A DNA stretch of 64,000 bases from Blastocatellia bacterium UBA7656 (GTDB lineage Bacteria > Acidobacteriota > Blastocatellia > UBA7656). The position numbers and the translations under genes are program-made. The notes beneath the pieces are model-generated. The model searched no databases, was not told the origin of the DNA, and saw only the letters and a program-made list of their open reading frames with translations. Below, piece by piece: positions 63,541-64,000 of this stretch. The stretch is from NCBI GenBank assembly GCA_002483445.1, contig DLHY01000065.1, positions 27,532 through 91,531 on the forward strand, written 5' to 3'. Every line of letters begins with the position of its first letter. Position 1 is the stretch's first letter.

Positions 63541-63751
63541 TGATATCTTCGACGAAGGTATCGGGGCACAGTTTGGCCATCAAACCATCGCGTTCGACGA
63601 CATGACCGCTGTTTTCGAGCAGAATCAAAAGCGCGTCGAAAGCCTTTGGGGGCAAAGCTACCGGAGAACCATCTCTGAGAAGGAGGCGCTTGAGCGGATC
63701 GATGCGAAACGATCCGAATTCATAATACCTTCCATTGCTGTCCTGCATCAT
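63541..63751 (-). pseudogene. Truncated copy of the winged-helix regulator 5' end
   Basis: About 70 codons nearly identical to the start of the regulator at 54368-56293 (MMQDSNGRYYEFGSFRIDP through CPDTFVEDIN). The reading then runs into the antisense of the radical SAM gene and loses all similarity. The winged-helix recognition region, membrane helix and TPRs are missing, so the fragment is not a functional regulator. Confidence 0.85.
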
Positions 63752-63822
63752 CAGCCTTAAACGATGATCGGATTTTCATGTTCGAATGAAATCTCCGCAT
63801 CAAATAATACCCCCCCCCCGAC

Positions 63823-63881
63823 TTAATGAAGTTTAATCATTATTAAATACGAGGTTCGAGCAACCATCAGTATCATACCAG
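63823..63881 (+). promoter_or_regulatory. Third copy of the triple TTAAT repeat promoter
   Basis: TTAAT at 63823 and 63833 and TTAAA at 63843, 10 bases apart, followed by the same ggttcgag...tcagtatcat segment as at 56397. A run of ten C lies just upstream (63810-63819). It points rightward, out of the window. Confidence 0.65.
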
Positions 63882-64000
63882 CAGTCCTGGCGATTCTTTT
63901 ATGGCTAATACTACAGCATTAGCTTGATGCACATGACCTGATGAGCTTCCCTTTCGTAAATCATAGCCAACCGGTCGGGCTGTCTATGAAAGGCCGTTCA

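Larger units (their letters stand above)
63541..63895. repeat. Right direct repeat bracketing the radical SAM operon
   Basis: Same orientation as 56083-56441. Beyond 63895 weaker similarity to 56442-56510 continues after a roughly 50-base insertion (ccctttc, then tcgggctgt), as if another radical SAM promoter and leader start here. Confidence 0.9.

Noticed and set aside
63541..63751. A functional short winged-helix regulator at the right end
   Set aside because: The recognition helix region and all downstream domains are missing and the frame runs into antisense of the radical SAM gene, so it is a duplication fragment.
1..64000. tRNA, rRNA, prophage or integrative element with attachment sites
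   Set aside because: No cloverleaf, rRNA segment, integrase or phage structural gene was recognised; the only clear mobile trace is the small transposase remnant and the short repeats.

Overview
The window looks like a chromosomal segment of a Gram-negative, probably environmental bacterium. My best guess is Acidobacteriota, class Blastocatellia. This rests on gene content only: LptD and a secretin (outer membrane), a DUF4900-type pilus protein, paired winged-helix/TPR membrane regulators, long FG-GAP/HYR surface proteins, and the hrcA-grpE-dnaK-dnaJ order. No rRNA, tRNA, CRISPR array, prophage or plasmid origin was seen.

Layout. 0-8.4 kb: the end of a DUF4900-like protein, a large hybrid histidine kinase, a convergent response regulator/GAF pair and an O-methyltransferase-like enzyme. 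8.4-10.8 kb: small orphan genes (XRE regulator, two unknowns, a membrane protein) and a REP-like inverted repeat. 10.8-20.5 kb, reverse strand: an AAA+/receiver fusion, lptD, hrcA, grpE, dnaK, dnaJ. 20.9-29 kb: type IV pilus or type II secretion-like genes pilC, pilB, a secretin with a C-terminal cohesin-like domain, two pseudopilins and a pilM-like gene, ending at an IS remnant. 29-38.8 kb: a SWIM-SNF2 helicase, a YceI protein, a xylose-type ABC importer and a zinc-ribbon protein. 38.8-44.2 kb, reverse strand: aminotransferase, vapB, a damaged vapC, a double-TIR protein and a dihydropyrimidinase, closely spaced. 44.4-52.2 kb: a small membrane protein and two giant beta-propeller/HYR secreted proteins. 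52.3-56.3 kb: two paralogous winged-helix-TPR regulators. 56.5-63.5 kb: a compact biosynthetic-type operon of two radical SAM proteins, an unknown protein, an NPPC methyltransferase, a candidate precursor peptide, a DUF3887-like protein and an ABC exporter.

Two things stand out. (1) Many intergenic spaces carry short tandem arrays of a seven-base unit. Both four-helix-bundle (23S IVP family) genes in the window sit between two such arrays in inverted orientation, with the same polarity relative to the gene. Other inverted array pairs have no gene between them. This looks like a small cassette, and arrays even supply stop codons, a start codon or part of a ribosome-binding site to neighbouring genes. 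(2) The radical SAM operon is bracketed by about 355-bp direct repeats, each holding the 5' end of the divergent regulator gene plus its promoter. A triple TTAAT direct repeat with exact 10-bp spacing lies in both copies and again upstream of the first FG-GAP/HYR gene. This suggests an OmpR/CadC-like winged-helix regulon and a tandemly duplicated operon that continues beyond the window.

All repeat and motif counts were made by eye. Functional names come from recognisable motifs and family knowledge, not from searches.
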